A stretch of 64,000 nucleotides of DNA from assembly GCF_026242045.1 (NCBI RefSeq), contig NZ_JAPJDO010000029.1, forward strand, positions 17,188 through 81,187, in the 5' to 3' direction. Source of the DNA: Mycobacterium pinniadriaticum (GTDB lineage: Bacteria > Actinomycetota > Actinomycetes > Mycobacteriales > Mycobacteriaceae). The first letter of the stretch is position 1; every line of letters starts with the position of its first letter. Shown here piece after piece: positions 34,715 to 44,160 of this stretch. Below the pieces are notes generated by a model, which had not been told where the DNA came from, did not search any database, and was given only the letters and a program-made list of their open reading frames with translations. Made by a program: the position numbers and the translations under genes.

Positions 34715-36177
34715 GACGACCCGCCGACAAAGTGCGCGGCCGTGGTGAACAGACCCGTCAGCGGTCCCGCCGTGACCCCGAGGACCAGAGACGACCCGAT
34801 ACCGATCACTAGCGCAGTGGCGACGGTCGCCGGCACCGGGATCGCCGGTGCGCCCTGCTCGGGCTCGCCGAGCAGCATTCGCCCGCCATTGCGCAGTAGC
34901 GCCGCAAAGGCGATGGCGACCAACAACATGGCCACGGCGAGCACCCAGCTCAGCCCCGCGTCAGCCAGCGACCGCGCGATGGCCAGCTCGCTGGCGAACA
35001 TGGCGAACGGCGGAAACCCCAGTAGCACAATCAGTCCCGCACCGACTGAGGCTCCAATCAAGCGTGACCGTCTGATCACACCGCTCATCGCGGCGATATC
35101 GGTGCCGCCATGCGCCGCCTGCAGTTGACCGCCCGCCAGGAACAGGACGGTCTTACCGATCCCGTGGGCCAGCACATGCAGCAACAGGGCCGCGATCGCC
35201 AGGGTGGTGCCCGCCGCCAACGCGATCGCAATCAGGCCCATGTTCTCCATCGATGAGTAGGCCAGCATCCGTTTGACGTCACCGGTCACCGTCAGCATCA
35301 GCGCCGCAACGGCCAGGGTCGCCAGCCCCATCACCAGCAGCCCAACGCGCGGGAACGACGGGCCGGCGGCGGCGATCACCGGCTTGATCCGGATGAGCAC
35401 GGAAAACGCAACCGAGAGCAGGACCCCGCTCATCAACGCCGAAACCGGGGCGGGAGCCTGGCTGTGGGCATCGGCGAGCCAGGTGTGGAATGGGACGAGC
35501 CCCACCTTGGCCCCGTAACCGATCAGCAGCAGGCCGCCGGCCAACCTTGTCACCCCGGGATCGAGGAGCCCGGCATGTGCGACGAGTACGTCGAGATCGA
35601 GCGCATGCCCCGCCGGTGCGCCGGCGTGCTGCGCGACGAAGTACAGCAGCACAGTGCCGAGGAACGCCATCGCGATCCCGACCGAGCACACGATGACGTA
35701 CTTCCAGGTGGCCTCCAGCGCGGTGCGGGTCTGGCGGTGTCCGACGAGGAACGCGGTGATCACCGTGGTGGCCTCGATCGCCACCCAGACCACACCGATG
35801 TTGTTGGCGCACACCGCCAGCACCATGGCAGCCAGGAACGCGGGGGTCAGCGTGCCGTACGAGCGTGCCCCGCCGGCGTCGGTGTGGCCGTGCGCGAGCT
35901 CGGTGTCGATGTAGCCAATGCTCGCCCAGGTGGCCAGAGTGCCGACGACACCGATGACGATCAGCATGGTGACCGACAGCGCATCGGCGCGTAGCGCCCC
36001 GCCGAGCGCCAGGTGGCTGCCCGACCCGACCCGGAAGGCGAGCATCACACCCGCAGCCAACACCGCCACCGCGCCCAACACGGTGGTCGCCGCCGTGGCG
36101 CGACACCATCCGACCGCGAGGTTCACCAGCGCGGCGAGAACGGGCGCAAGGATCGCGACCAGGATCAGTGTCGTCAT
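34711..36177 (-). CDS. hycQ: Hydrogenase-4 component F-like membrane subunit (HycQ/Rv0086-like)
   Basis: 488 aa from ATG 36177, which shares its A with the hycP stop. About 14 membrane helices are seen. The Nuo M/N-type proton-channel signatures are present: a Glu in VVWVAIEATTVITAFLVG (TMH5), the Lys in YGAKVGLVPFHTWLADAHSQAPAPVSALMSG (TMH7-8) and VKRMLAYSSMENMG. Such subunits couple redox chemistry to proton or sodium movement. The channel residues are intact even though the large subunit has lost its NiFe ligands. Confidence 0.92.
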   Translation of the reverse strand: MTTLILVAILAPVLAALVNLAVGWCRATAATTVLGAVAVLAAGVMLAFRVGSGSHLALGGALRADALSVTMLIVIGVVGTLATWASIGYIDTELAHGHTDAGGARSYGTLTPAFLAAMVLAVCANNIGVVWVAIEATTVITAFLVGHRQTRTALEATWKYVIVCSVGIAMAFLGTVLLYFVAQHAGAPAGHALDLDVLVAHAGLLDPGVTRLAGGLLLIGYGAKVGLVPFHTWLADAHSQAPAPVSALMSGVLLSVAFSVLIRIKPVIAAAGPSFPRVGLLVMGLATLAVAALMLTVTGDVKRMLAYSSMENMGLIAIALAAGTTLAIAALLLHVLAHGIGKTVLFLAGGQLQAAHGGTDIAAMSGVIRRSRLIGASVGAGLIVLLGFPPFAMFASELAIARSLADAGLSWVLAVAMLLVAIAFAALLRNGGRMLLGEPEQGAPAIPVPATVATALVIGIGSSLVLGVTAGPLTGLFTTAAHFVGGSS

Positions 36178-36839
36178 CAGTCGTGTAGCTCCTGCAGTCG
36201 GTCCAGGTCCGCCCCGCCGAACGCGCGCCGCAGCCGGCCGGTGAGAACGCCGATGACGATCACCGCGAACAGCACGTCCAGCGATGCACCCAGCTCGACG
36301 ATCACCGGAACACCCGCGGTGAGCAGGAACGCCGTCGCGGCGATTCCGTTGTCCAGCATCAGAAATCCGGCCGCCTGTGACACGGCATGACGCCGTGTCG
36401 CCATGACGAACAGGGCGATGAGCACCACCGCGAACGCCGCGCCCACCGGCCCGGTGGTCGGACCGGGCTCCAGCGCCGCCACCGGGCCCGCGACAGCGAA
36501 CCCGACGACGGTGAGCGCGGCGGTGATCAGCAGCGACGTGGAGGTGTTGACCAGCGGGGTCGCCTCGCGATCTTCGTCGCGCTCGGCCGCTACCGCGCGG
36601 GCCAGCAGCCACGGCAGCACGACCGCGCGTAAAACCATCACCGCGGCGCCGACGGCGATGAGTTCCCCGTCGCCGTCATGAATTCCGCGAACGACGGGGA
36701 TCGCGGCCAGCGCGACGCCCTGCCATGCCAATAGCCGCACGATGACGAGAAGGTCGCGGCGCCAGACGACCAGCACCGCCGTGAGCAGCAGACCGCCCGC
36801 CGCGAAGCCGACCGCGCTGGTGAACATCTCTTGGCTCAT
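36177..36839 (-). CDS. hycP: Hydrogenase-4 component E-like membrane subunit (HycP/Rv0085-like)
   Basis: 220 aa from ATG 36839, eight bases after hycD. About seven membrane helices are seen. It has the HyfE/NuoK-like pattern, with LLTAGVPVIVELGASLDVLFAVIVIG near the C-terminus containing the membrane Glu. It sits between hycD and hycQ and is coupled to hycQ by TGATG, as in the Rv0082-Rv0087 operon. Confidence 0.88.
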   Translation of the reverse strand: MSQEMFTSAVGFAAGGLLLTAVLVVWRRDLLVIVRLLAWQGVALAAIPVVRGIHDGDGELIAVGAAVMVLRAVVLPWLLARAVAAERDEDREATPLVNTSTSLLITAALTVVGFAVAGPVAALEPGPTTGPVGAAFAVVLIALFVMATRRHAVSQAAGFLMLDNGIAATAFLLTAGVPVIVELGASLDVLFAVIVIGVLTGRLRRAFGGADLDRLQELHD

Positions 36840-36847
36840 CGGGTTCC

Positions 36848-37810
36848 CTATCCGGCCCTGGTGCTGAAGAAGTTGGCGGCGGTCACGGCGAGCAAGGCGA
36901 GCAGGAATGATCCGGCGAGCAGTTCGGGCACCCGGAATAGGCGCAGTTTGGCCAGGAACACTTCGCCGATCGCCAGGCCCAGGGCCAGCACCGCGACCTT
37001 CGCCGCGACCGCCACGATTCCGAGCGCCACCGCGAGAAGCCCGGCATCGGCGCCGGCGATTCCCCACGGCAGGAACAGATTTGCCAGCAATGCCAGCAAC
37101 ACGGTCAGGCGCATCCCCGCGGCCCATTCGACCAGGGCCAGGCGGGGCCCGGCGTACTCGAGGACCATCGCCTCGTGCACCATGGTCAGCTCCAGATGCG
37201 TTGCCGGGTTGTCCACCGGCAGCCGCCCGGTCTCGGCGATGATCACGATCACCAGAGCGACGAACGCCAGCAGGCCCGCCAGCGAGGCCACCTGACCTGG
37301 GTGCTCCAACGTATGGGCCACGAGCGCACCGAGATTCGCCGACCCGGCCGGGATCGACAGGGCGAACACGGCCAGCAGGATCGTCGGCTCGACCAGGGCG
37401 GCGATGGTGATCTCCCGGCTGGCACCCATCCCGCCGAACGACGTGCCGGTGTCGATACCCGCCAGCACCAGCGCCACGGTGCCGAGGAAGAGCAGGCCGA
37501 CGACGGCGAACATGTCGGCGACCGGATCCAGTGGCGACCCCACGGCCACGATCGGCACGATCGCGGCGATCAACAGCGAGGTGCCGGCGACGACGGCGGG
37601 TGCGGCCGCGAACACCACGGTGGTCCCCCGCGGTCGCAGCAACTGCTTACCGAGCTGCTTGCGCAGGTCGCGCCACGGCTGCAGGACACCGCCGCCGCTG
37701 CGGCCCTCCGAGCGGGCACGCACCTGACGCATCAGCCCGATCACCAGCGGAGCGCCGACCATCACCAACCCGATCTGCGCGGCGCCGGCCAGGTAGGACA
37801 CCACGCTCAT
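36848..37810 (-). CDS. hycD: NuoH-like membrane subunit (HycD/Rv0084-like)
   Basis: 320 aa from ATG 37810, overlapping the preceding gene by four bases. It has the NuoH/HyfC fold with about eight helices. The quinone/coupling-module signatures are visible: GVLQPWRDLRKQLGKQ near residue 42, IIAETGRLPVDNPATHLELTMVHEAMVLEYAGP near residue 200. It links the redox arm to the membrane arm. Confidence 0.93.
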   Translation of the reverse strand: MSVVSYLAGAAQIGLVMVGAPLVIGLMRQVRARSEGRSGGGVLQPWRDLRKQLGKQLLRPRGTTVVFAAAPAVVAGTSLLIAAIVPIVAVGSPLDPVADMFAVVGLLFLGTVALVLAGIDTGTSFGGMGASREITIAALVEPTILLAVFALSIPAGSANLGALVAHTLEHPGQVASLAGLLAFVALVIVIIAETGRLPVDNPATHLELTMVHEAMVLEYAGPRLALVEWAAGMRLTVLLALLANLFLPWGIAGADAGLLAVALGIVAVAAKVAVLALGLAIGEVFLAKLRLFRVPELLAGSFLLALLAVTAANFFSTRAG

Positions 37811-39783
37811 CGCACGACCACCAGCACCACCAGGACACCGAGCGCGCCGTAGGCCAGGTACAGGTGCACGCTGCCGGTGTGAGCGCGCCGGACCAGTTGC
37901 GCGGCCGTGCTCACCGCACGAACGATCGGCGCATAGAGTCGGCGTTCGATGGCGTCGGTGATCTCGGCGCGGTAGGTGACCGCCTGCACCATGTACCGGG
38001 ATTCCTCGTAATGGGTCACCTGGACATCGGCGTCGGGCTGCAGCACATTGTCGAAGACGCGCTGCAGCGGTTCGGCGAACGACGTTGCGGTGTACTGCAT
38101 TCGCGGGGTCAGTTCGTCGGATCCGCACGCCCACAACGGCAGCATCTCGGTGGCCGGTCGCGTCCGTACCCGCAGCGATGCCAGCGCGACGGCGGCGACC
38201 ATGGCGACCGCCAGGGCCGCGGCGAGTAGTCCGGGGGCTACCGAACCGGACAGACCGGGTAGCCGCACGATGGCCCCGAAGTCGGTGAACGCCACCGCCT
38301 GCGCGACCGGCAGCCCGGCGAGCACCCGCCGCAATGCCGGCGCGACGACGGCGGGCGTGAGGGCGAGCACGATGCATCCGATGGCGGCCAGCGCCATCGC
38401 GGCGAGCATGCTTGCCGAGGCCTCGTGCGCGCGCGCCGCCGACGACGAGCGGGGCCGCGCCAGGAAGCCGATGCCGAACGCCTTGACCATGGCCGCGACA
38501 CCGAGGCCGGTGGTCAAGGCCACCGCACCGATGGCCAGCGGCGTGGTCAACGCGATCACCGCGTTGTTGGCAGGCGCGGCGTGGATCAGCGACTGCACCA
38601 GCAGCCATTCGCTGACGAACCCCGCGCCCAGTGGCAGGCCGGATGCCCCTAACGCGGCAATTCCGAAAAGTGTTGTGGTTGCTGGCATTCGGCGTGCCAG
38701 CCCGCCCATCCGGTCTAGGTCGCGCAACCCGGTACCGGCCAGCACCGACCCGGCGCCGAGGAAACCGAGGCTCTTGAACGCCGCGTGCGCCGCCAGGTGC
38801 AGCAGTGCCGCGGCGGCTGCGACGGTCGCGGCCGCATGCACACCGGCACCGGCGAACAGCATCGCCGCGCCGAGCGCGATCGTGATCAGACCCATGTTCT
38901 CCGTCGTCGAGTAGGCCAGCAGCCGTTTGAGATCCGTGGCCACCGAGGCCTGCAGCACGCCGTAGAGGGCCGACACCACACCGACGGCCAGCAGGGTGAG
39001 CGACCACCAGCGTGGGCCGGAACCCAGAACCTGGAGATCGATGCGGACGATGCCGTAGATGCCGAGGTTCACCATGGCGGCGCTCATCAGCGCCGACACC
39101 GGGCTGGGCGCTTCGGGATGCGCGCGGGGCAGCCACGCGTGCAACGGCAACAGCCCGGCCTTCGAGCCGAATCCGGCCAGCGTCAACAGGAACACCGCCG
39201 TGCGGACCCCGTCGGGCACGGCGGTCATGTCGGCTAACCGGTCTGTGCCGGTGGCCGCCGACAGCACCATCAGGCCGATCAGGATGGCGACGAAACCCAG
39301 CTGCGTCATGACGGCGTACTGCAGCGCCGCCGACCTGACCTCGGCCCGGGTGTGTTCGGTCAGCACCAGCAACAGCGACGCCACCGCCATCAGCTCCCAG
39401 GCGAGCAGGAAGGTCGTCACCGATCCCGCCGCGGGCACCAGCAGCATCGCCGCGACGAACAGCGGCAGCACGGCGAGCGGAAAGCTGCCCAGGTGTTCAC
39501 GGCGGGCATATCCGATCGAGTAGACCCCGACGGGAACGGCGACCGCCCCGGTGAGGGTCATGAAGAACCCGCCCAGCGGTGCGAATTCCAATCGCAAGCC
39601 GGACAGTGGAAGCAACCAGCCGACATAGACCGGCCCCACGGTGCCGAACACCGCGGTCAAACCGATCCAGACTCCGACCACACCGAGCGCCGACGTCGAG
39701 GCCCCCGAGAGCACGGGACCAAAACCACTGCGCGACAGCGTCCGTCCGGATTCCACCGGAGCCGGGATGGCCGTGGTCGTCAC
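37807..39783 (-). CDS. HyfB/NuoL-like membrane subunit (Rv0083-like)
   Basis: 658 aa from GTG 39783, overlapping the small-subunit gene by GTGA. About 16 membrane helices are seen. The antiporter-like core includes LLAWELMAVASLLLVL, FGSKAGLLPLHAWLPRAHPEAPSPVSALMSAAMV and LKRLLAYSTTENMGLI. The C-terminal extension ends in a further helix. It is expected to pump ions as part of the complex. Confidence 0.92.
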   Translation of the reverse strand: MTTTAIPAPVESGRTLSRSGFGPVLSGASTSALGVVGVWIGLTAVFGTVGPVYVGWLLPLSGLRLEFAPLGGFFMTLTGAVAVPVGVYSIGYARREHLGSFPLAVLPLFVAAMLLVPAAGSVTTFLLAWELMAVASLLLVLTEHTRAEVRSAALQYAVMTQLGFVAILIGLMVLSAATGTDRLADMTAVPDGVRTAVFLLTLAGFGSKAGLLPLHAWLPRAHPEAPSPVSALMSAAMVNLGIYGIVRIDLQVLGSGPRWWSLTLLAVGVVSALYGVLQASVATDLKRLLAYSTTENMGLITIALGAAMLFAGAGVHAAATVAAAAALLHLAAHAAFKSLGFLGAGSVLAGTGLRDLDRMGGLARRMPATTTLFGIAALGASGLPLGAGFVSEWLLVQSLIHAAPANNAVIALTTPLAIGAVALTTGLGVAAMVKAFGIGFLARPRSSSAARAHEASASMLAAMALAAIGCIVLALTPAVVAPALRRVLAGLPVAQAVAFTDFGAIVRLPGLSGSVAPGLLAAALAVAMVAAVALASLRVRTRPATEMLPLWACGSDELTPRMQYTATSFAEPLQRVFDNVLQPDADVQVTHYEESRYMVQAVTYRAEITDAIERRLYAPIVRAVSTAAQLVRRAHTGSVHLYLAYGALGVLVVLVVVR

Positions 39784-40259
39784 TTTCCGGTCACCGCCCG
39801 CAGGGCGGCCACGATATCTGCCGGCGCCGGTGGACAGCCGGGAATCTCGACGTCGACGGGCACGACCTCACCCACCGCGCCGACCACCCCGTATGCCTCG
39901 GCGAACACGCCGCGATTCAGCGCACAGTCACCGCAGGCCAGGACCACCCTGGGCAGCGGGGTGGCCGCCACGGTATTACGAAGCGGCTCGGCCATATTGC
40001 GTGTCACCACCCCGGTCACCAACAACGCGTCCGCGTGCCGTGGCGAGGCCACCAGCCGCGCGCCGAACCGCTCTGCGTCGTAGACCGGTCCGAACGCCCC
40101 GGAGATCTCCACCTCACAGCCGTTGCAGGAACCTGCGTCGACGTGGCGGATCTGCAGCGAGCCGCGCACGCCCGCAGGTGGGTCGACCGCCGGTTCGGGG
40201 GTCGCGCCGGCGTCGTCGACGACGCGACCAGTCCGCAGGATCTTGGCGATCCACCCCAT
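39780..40259 (-). CDS. NuoB-like Fe-S small subunit (Rv0082-like)
   Basis: 159 aa. The N2-type [4Fe-4S] ligands are intact: CNGCE near residue 46, GDCA near residue 113 and PGCPP near residue 143. Between them is the typical LLVTGVVTRNMAEPL. It should pass electrons to the large subunit. Length and lack of a signal peptide agree with a cytoplasmic group-4-hydrogenase small subunit. Confidence 0.93.
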   Translation of the reverse strand: MGWIAKILRTGRVVDDAGATPEPAVDPPAGVRGSLQIRHVDAGSCNGCEVEISGAFGPVYDAERFGARLVASPRHADALLVTGVVTRNMAEPLRNTVAATPLPRVVLACGDCALNRGVFAEAYGVVGAVGEVVPVDVEIPGCPPAPADIVAALRAVTGK

Positions 40260-40261
40260 CG

Positions 40262-40606
40262 CTACCGCTCCCCCGGCACGCCCGCCCGCAGATCCTCGAG
40301 CACTGCGACGCGATCGGAGAGCACCGTGGTGAGGACCTTGCGTGCGACCGCGAGCAGTTCGGCGATATCTGGCGAGGCGATCGAGTAGATCACCGCGGCG
40401 CCTTCCTTGCGGGCCATCACGACACCGGCCCGGCGCAGAACCCCCAGCTGCTGAGACAGATTCGACGCCTCGATCCCGATTTCCGGGAGGAGTTCACCCA
40501 CCGATCGGTCGCGCACGGCCAGTGACTCGAGGACGCGGATCCGGGCCGGGTGGCCGAGGGTTTTGAAGAATTCGGCCTTGAGCTTGTACAGCGGCTCCGA
40601 TTCCAC
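40262..40606 (-). CDS. ArsR-family regulator of the hyc-like operon (Rv0081-like)
   Basis: 114 aa from GTG 40606, four bases after AGGAG; an in-frame TTG at 40645 is rejected because Rv0081 starts MESEPLYKLKAEFFKTL at the same place. The winged helix is LGHPARIRVLESLAVRD...GIEASNLSQQLGVLRRAGVV. No Cys metal-binding motif is present in the recognition helix, so it is not a classic arsenic sensor. Rv0081 is a hypoxia-response hub that regulates its own operon. It lies two bases before the small-subunit gene and probably autoregulates. Confidence 0.9.
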   Translation of the reverse strand: MESEPLYKLKAEFFKTLGHPARIRVLESLAVRDRSVGELLPEIGIEASNLSQQLGVLRRAGVVMARKEGAAVIYSIASPDIAELLAVARKVLTTVLSDRVAVLEDLRAGVPGER

Positions 40607-40715
40607 GGCACTCCTGAAGGATTTATCTTTCGCACTTTCGATCAATTGAAGAAATTATCATATCGTGTGAACGGCGGTGGTTTGCCCCCGGAGACCGTCG
40701 GGTATCAAACCCCCC

Positions 40716-40997
40716 ATGTCTGCAATCCAGTGGGTGGTCGACTACCTCTGCGTCGCAGCGCTGGTCGCCGGCGGGGCAGTGGCATTCGCCGCCTGGTCCC
40801 GCGGGACCGAACGGACGACGCCCGCCGTCACCGTCCGCCCGGCACTTCTGGCGGGTGCGTTATGGCCGCTTTTCATGTTCGGGCTGGCCCAGTGGCTGTT
40901 GGTGCATGTGCTGGCCAAGTCACTGCGACGCGGATCCGTCCGCACCGGTGAGCCGGTACCCGACGACCTTCCGCGGCCGAAAGTTCACGCCTCGTAA
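40716..40997 (+). CDS. Small two-helix membrane protein
   Basis: 93 aa from ATG 40716. There are two hydrophobic segments (YLCVAALVAGGAVAFAAW and ALLAGALWPLFMFGLAQWLLVHVLA) and a basic, Pro-containing tail. It is divergent from the ArsR-led operon with a 109-base gap, so it may share its control region. No family is recognised. Confidence 0.65.
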   Translation: MSAIQWVVDYLCVAALVAGGAVAFAAWSRGTERTTPAVTVRPALLAGALWPLFMFGLAQWLLVHVLAKSLRRGSVRTGEPVPDDLPRPKVHAS

Positions 40998-41061
40998 CGG
41001 CCGCGCTTCGACGCGCCCCTACCCGCCCGTACTGTGCGATCATCGCTGAGGTGATTCGCTG

Positions 41062-42351
41062 GTGCTGAGCGGCGCCGCGGCCGAGGCCGTCGCTCTCGTT
41101 GCGCTCGCGGCAGTGCTGACATTCGCCATGGCGCAGCCCCGCGGGCTACCCGAGGCAACGCTGGCCCTGCCCGCGGCGGTCCTTCTGGTGCTGCTCGGAG
41201 TCGTCAGCCCTGCAACAGCGCTCGACCAACTCCGCACCCTGGGTCCCACGGTCGGCTTTCTGGCCGCCGTCCTGGTGATAGCGCATCTGGCCGATCAGGC
41301 CGGGGTGTTCGACTGGCTGGGCGGCAGGCTGGCTGCCCTGTCCCGCGGGCGCCCGGTCCGACTGCTGGGGTGGGTGTTCGTCGCGGCATCGGTGACCACG
41401 GCGGTGCTGAGCCTGGACGCGACGGTGGTCCTGCTCACCCCGGTGGTGTTCACCACCGCGGTGGCAATGGGCCTTCGGGCCAAACCGCATGTGTACGCCT
41501 GCACCCATCTGGCCAACTCGGCGTCGATGCTGCTTCCGGTGTCCAACCTGACCAACCTGCTGGCGTTCACCTCGACCGGGCTGCCGTTCCTGGCCTTCGC
41601 CGCCGTGATGGGCCTGCCGTGGCTGGCCGTGATCGCCGTGGAGTATGTGGTGTTCCGCGGCTTCTTCCGCACCGACCTCGTTGCAGTACCCGCTCCCGCG
41701 GCGCCGAGTTCACCCGCGACGCTGACACCGGAGGTGCCCGCGCCCCGGTTCGCGTTGTCGGTGCTGGCGCTGACCCTTGTCGGGTTCGGCGCACTCGGGT
41801 TCGTCGGCGTCGAACCGGTGTGGGTGGCCGTCGCCGGCGCCGCCGTGCTGGCCGCGCCCGCGTTGGCCCGGCGCCGGATCACGGCGCTGACGCTGGTGCG
41901 GGAGGCCTCGCCGCTGTTCTGTTTGTTCGTCTTCGCCTTGGGGATCGTGGTGGCCGGAGTGACCGGGCACGGCCTGGGCCGGGCGTTGATGGCAGCGTTA
42001 CCCACGGCCCCCACCTTCACCGGGCTGCTGGTGGTCGCGGCGGTGGCCGCGGTGCTGGCCAACGTGGTCAACAATCTGCCGGCGACCCTCGTGATGCTCG
42101 GGGCTCTGGGCGCAGCCGCCCACCCCGGGCTGGTGCTGGCGATGCTGATCGGCGTCAACGTCGGCCCCAATCTGACCTATGTGGGCTCGCTGGCGACACT
42201 GCTGTGGCGACGGGTGCTGGCCGGACGAGACGCCGCGCCCGCGCTGGCTGAGTTTCTGCGTCTGGGGGCGGTGACGGTGCCGCTGGCGCTCCTGGCAGGT
42301 GTGGGCGCCCTGTGGCTGGGGTTGACCTTGGGCAGAGGATGGTTGATATGA
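41062..42351 (+). CDS. SLC13/ArsB-type permease
   Basis: 429 aa from GTG 41062, behind GAGGTG. About 11 membrane helices are seen. Typical ion-transporter-superfamily signatures are SLDATVVLLTPVVFTTA near residue 115, HLANSASMLLPVSNLTNLLAF near residue 150, and the matching NVVNNLPATLVMLGAL / GVNVGPNLTYVGSLATLLW in the second half. These fit ArsB-like anion exporters and related permeases; the transported ion is not certain. It is translationally coupled (ATGA) to a USP-like gene. Confidence 0.85.
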   Translation: MLSGAAAEAVALVALAAVLTFAMAQPRGLPEATLALPAAVLLVLLGVVSPATALDQLRTLGPTVGFLAAVLVIAHLADQAGVFDWLGGRLAALSRGRPVRLLGWVFVAASVTTAVLSLDATVVLLTPVVFTTAVAMGLRAKPHVYACTHLANSASMLLPVSNLTNLLAFTSTGLPFLAFAAVMGLPWLAVIAVEYVVFRGFFRTDLVAVPAPAAPSSPATLTPEVPAPRFALSVLALTLVGFGALGFVGVEPVWVAVAGAAVLAAPALARRRITALTLVREASPLFCLFVFALGIVVAGVTGHGLGRALMAALPTAPTFTGLLVVAAVAAVLANVVNNLPATLVMLGALGAAAHPGLVLAMLIGVNVGPNLTYVGSLATLLWRRVLAGRDAAPALAEFLRLGAVTVPLALLAGVGALWLGLTLGRGWLI

Positions 42352-42851
42352 CCGCACGTGTCGTGGTGTGGCTCACCGAGGGCATGTGGGAAGCGGCCGT
42401 CGACGCGGTCGCGCGAACCGTCGCCGCCACAACTGAGCCGATGGCCGTGACTCTGCTCTACGTGATCGACGCCCAGGTCAGCGAGGCCGTCCATGGGGCT
42501 TTCGGGGCCCTGCTCGGGCGCGGGATGCGGGATCGTGATCCCGGTACCGCCGTGGAGGCGGCGGCCCGCCATGCCGCCGCGGATCTACTGGAAGCAGCTC
42601 GGCACCGGCTCGGACGAGACGCCGAGCTCGTGGTGCGCACCGGGCGGGTGGAGCGCGAGGTGGTGTCCGCGTGTGCGGGCGCCGAACTCCTCGTCTGTGT
42701 GCGCGACGGGGACTACTCCCGGCTGGGTCCGCACAGTCTCGGCCATCACACCCGGTTCGTCGTCGACCATGCGCCGTGCGCGGTGCTGCTGCTGTGGCCC
42801 GGCACCGCGCCGGGATTGAGTTCCATCCCGCCGCCGCCCGATCAGCGCTGA
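42348..42851 (+). CDS. Universal-stress-protein-like protein
   Basis: 167 aa, ATG 42348 overlapping the permease stop. It has a USP-like alpha/beta pattern: VVVWLTEGMWEAAVDAVARTVA (strand 1/helix 1), VTLLYVID, ELVVRTGRVEREVVSACAGAELLVCVRDG and a C-terminal HHTRFVVDHAPCAVLLLW. That last block matches USP domains that end in a short strand, but the G-2x-G-9x-G ATP loop is only partly kept (GDYSRLGPHSLGHHT). It probably modulates the permease encoded with it. Confidence 0.75.
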   Translation: MTARVVVWLTEGMWEAAVDAVARTVAATTEPMAVTLLYVIDAQVSEAVHGAFGALLGRGMRDRDPGTAVEAAARHAAADLLEAARHRLGRDAELVVRTGRVEREVVSACAGAELLVCVRDGDYSRLGPHSLGHHTRFVVDHAPCAVLLLWPGTAPGLSSIPPPPDQR

Positions 42852-42867
42852 GGGCGAACTCGGCCGG

Positions 42868-44160
42868 TCATGTCTCGCCGACCGGCACCGCAACTCCGGC
42901 CTCGGGGAGGTTCGCGGTCTCGGGCACCCCCACCACGAACACGATCAGGGCCAGAACCGCGATCCCGGACAGGACGAACAGCGCGACGTGAAAGCCGGCG
43001 GCAACAGCGACGAAGCCGGCCAGGGTGGGGCTCAGCGCGGCCCCGATGCCCTGCAGGGTGGTCGCGGCCCCGAGCACGAGGTTGAAGTGACCGGTGCCGC
43101 GGGTCAGGTCGGCGACGACGAGGACGAACATCGCGCCGAAGATTCCCGCCCCGATGCCGTCGAGGATCTGGACGGACACGATGTAGTACGGCTCATCCCA
43201 CCAGGTGAACATCACGCCGCGTAGCGGCAGTACGAGGAATGCGGCCAGGAAGATCGGCTTACGCCCCCACTCCTTGCCTTTCTTGGCGATCATGATCGCC
43301 ATCGGGATCATCACCAGTTGCGCGACGATGATCAGTTCGGCCTGGAACAGCGTGCCCATCTTCACGTTCTCCAGGGCCAGCTCCTGACCGCTGAGCGGCA
43401 GCATCGCGCCGTTCGCGAGCTGCCACAACATAGTGGCCGCGCACAACGCCAGCAACGGGCGCGACTCCAACAAGACTTTGAAGCCCGACGGCCTCTTGTG
43501 CCCTGCCTTCGTTCCGGGTTCGGTGGGGGTCAATCCGCGGGCGACATCGTTGTCGATCAGCTTCGGATTGATCATCAGCGTCGCGACGACGACCAGTATT
43601 GCGACCGCGGCGGCGAACCAGAATCCAGCTTTGATCGTGATGAAGTAGCCGGCCAGCCCGAAGACGACCGCGCCCACCACGTTGCCGGCATGGTTGAACG
43701 CTGCCATTCGGCCGGTGCGGTAGGTGTAGGCCGCGGCCCCCACCAGACCCAGAGCCACCGCGGCGATCGCCGGCGGGAAGACGGTGCCGGCGACGCCGGT
43801 GACGACTTGGGCGGTGGTGATCACCGAATAACTGGGCTGGACGGTGACTAGGAACGCACCGACGGCCGTCGCCAACGCGGCGACGATGATCAGGGTGCGC
43901 TTGTGCGCGGTCCGGTCGATGAACGCGCCGATGGGCGTCTGCACCGCCAGCCCGACGAGTCCTCCGACGGTGAGCACCAGCCCGATGTCGGCCGTGTTCC
44001 ACCCGGGCACGGTGAGTAGGTAGATGCCCAGGAAGGGCCCCAGCCCCGACTGCACGTCGGCGAGGAAGAAGTTCAGCCCATCCAGCGCCCCGAGCGAGCG
44101 CCCCAACGATGGCGGGTTTCCCGCCGAATCATGTCGATCGGAAGCCTGTCGGTCCGCCAT
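42868..44160 (-). CDS. MFS transporter
   Basis: 430 aa from ATG 44160, with 12 membrane helices. The MFS loop signature after TMH2 is GAFIDRTAHKRTLII near residue 82. The central loop (about 195-215) is charged. The N-terminus NPPSLGRSLGALDGLNFFLADVQSGLGPF-like block (from residue 15) places it with drug or sugar exporters often annotated only as MFS. The substrate is unknown. It is convergent with the USP-like gene. Confidence 0.88.
   Translation of the reverse strand: MADRQASDRHDSAGNPPSLGRSLGALDGLNFFLADVQSGLGPFLGIYLLTVPGWNTADIGLVLTVGGLVGLAVQTPIGAFIDRTAHKRTLIIVAALATAVGAFLVTVQPSYSVITTAQVVTGVAGTVFPPAIAAVALGLVGAAAYTYRTGRMAAFNHAGNVVGAVVFGLAGYFITIKAGFWFAAAVAILVVVATLMINPKLIDNDVARGLTPTEPGTKAGHKRPSGFKVLLESRPLLALCAATMLWQLANGAMLPLSGQELALENVKMGTLFQAELIIVAQLVMIPMAIMIAKKGKEWGRKPIFLAAFLVLPLRGVMFTWWDEPYYIVSVQILDGIGAGIFGAMFVLVVADLTRGTGHFNLVLGAATTLQGIGAALSPTLAGFVAVAAGFHVALFVLSGIAVLALIVFVVGVPETANLPEAGVAVPVGET

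Noticed and set aside
33242..40606. Calling the operon a formate hydrogenlyase.
   Set aside because: No formate dehydrogenase or ferredoxin-type subunit is present, and the large subunit lacks Ni ligands.
40607..40715. A DosR-type dormancy box before the ArsR-led operon.
   Set aside because: I looked for the TTSGGGACTWWAGTCCCSAA pattern and found no acceptable match.
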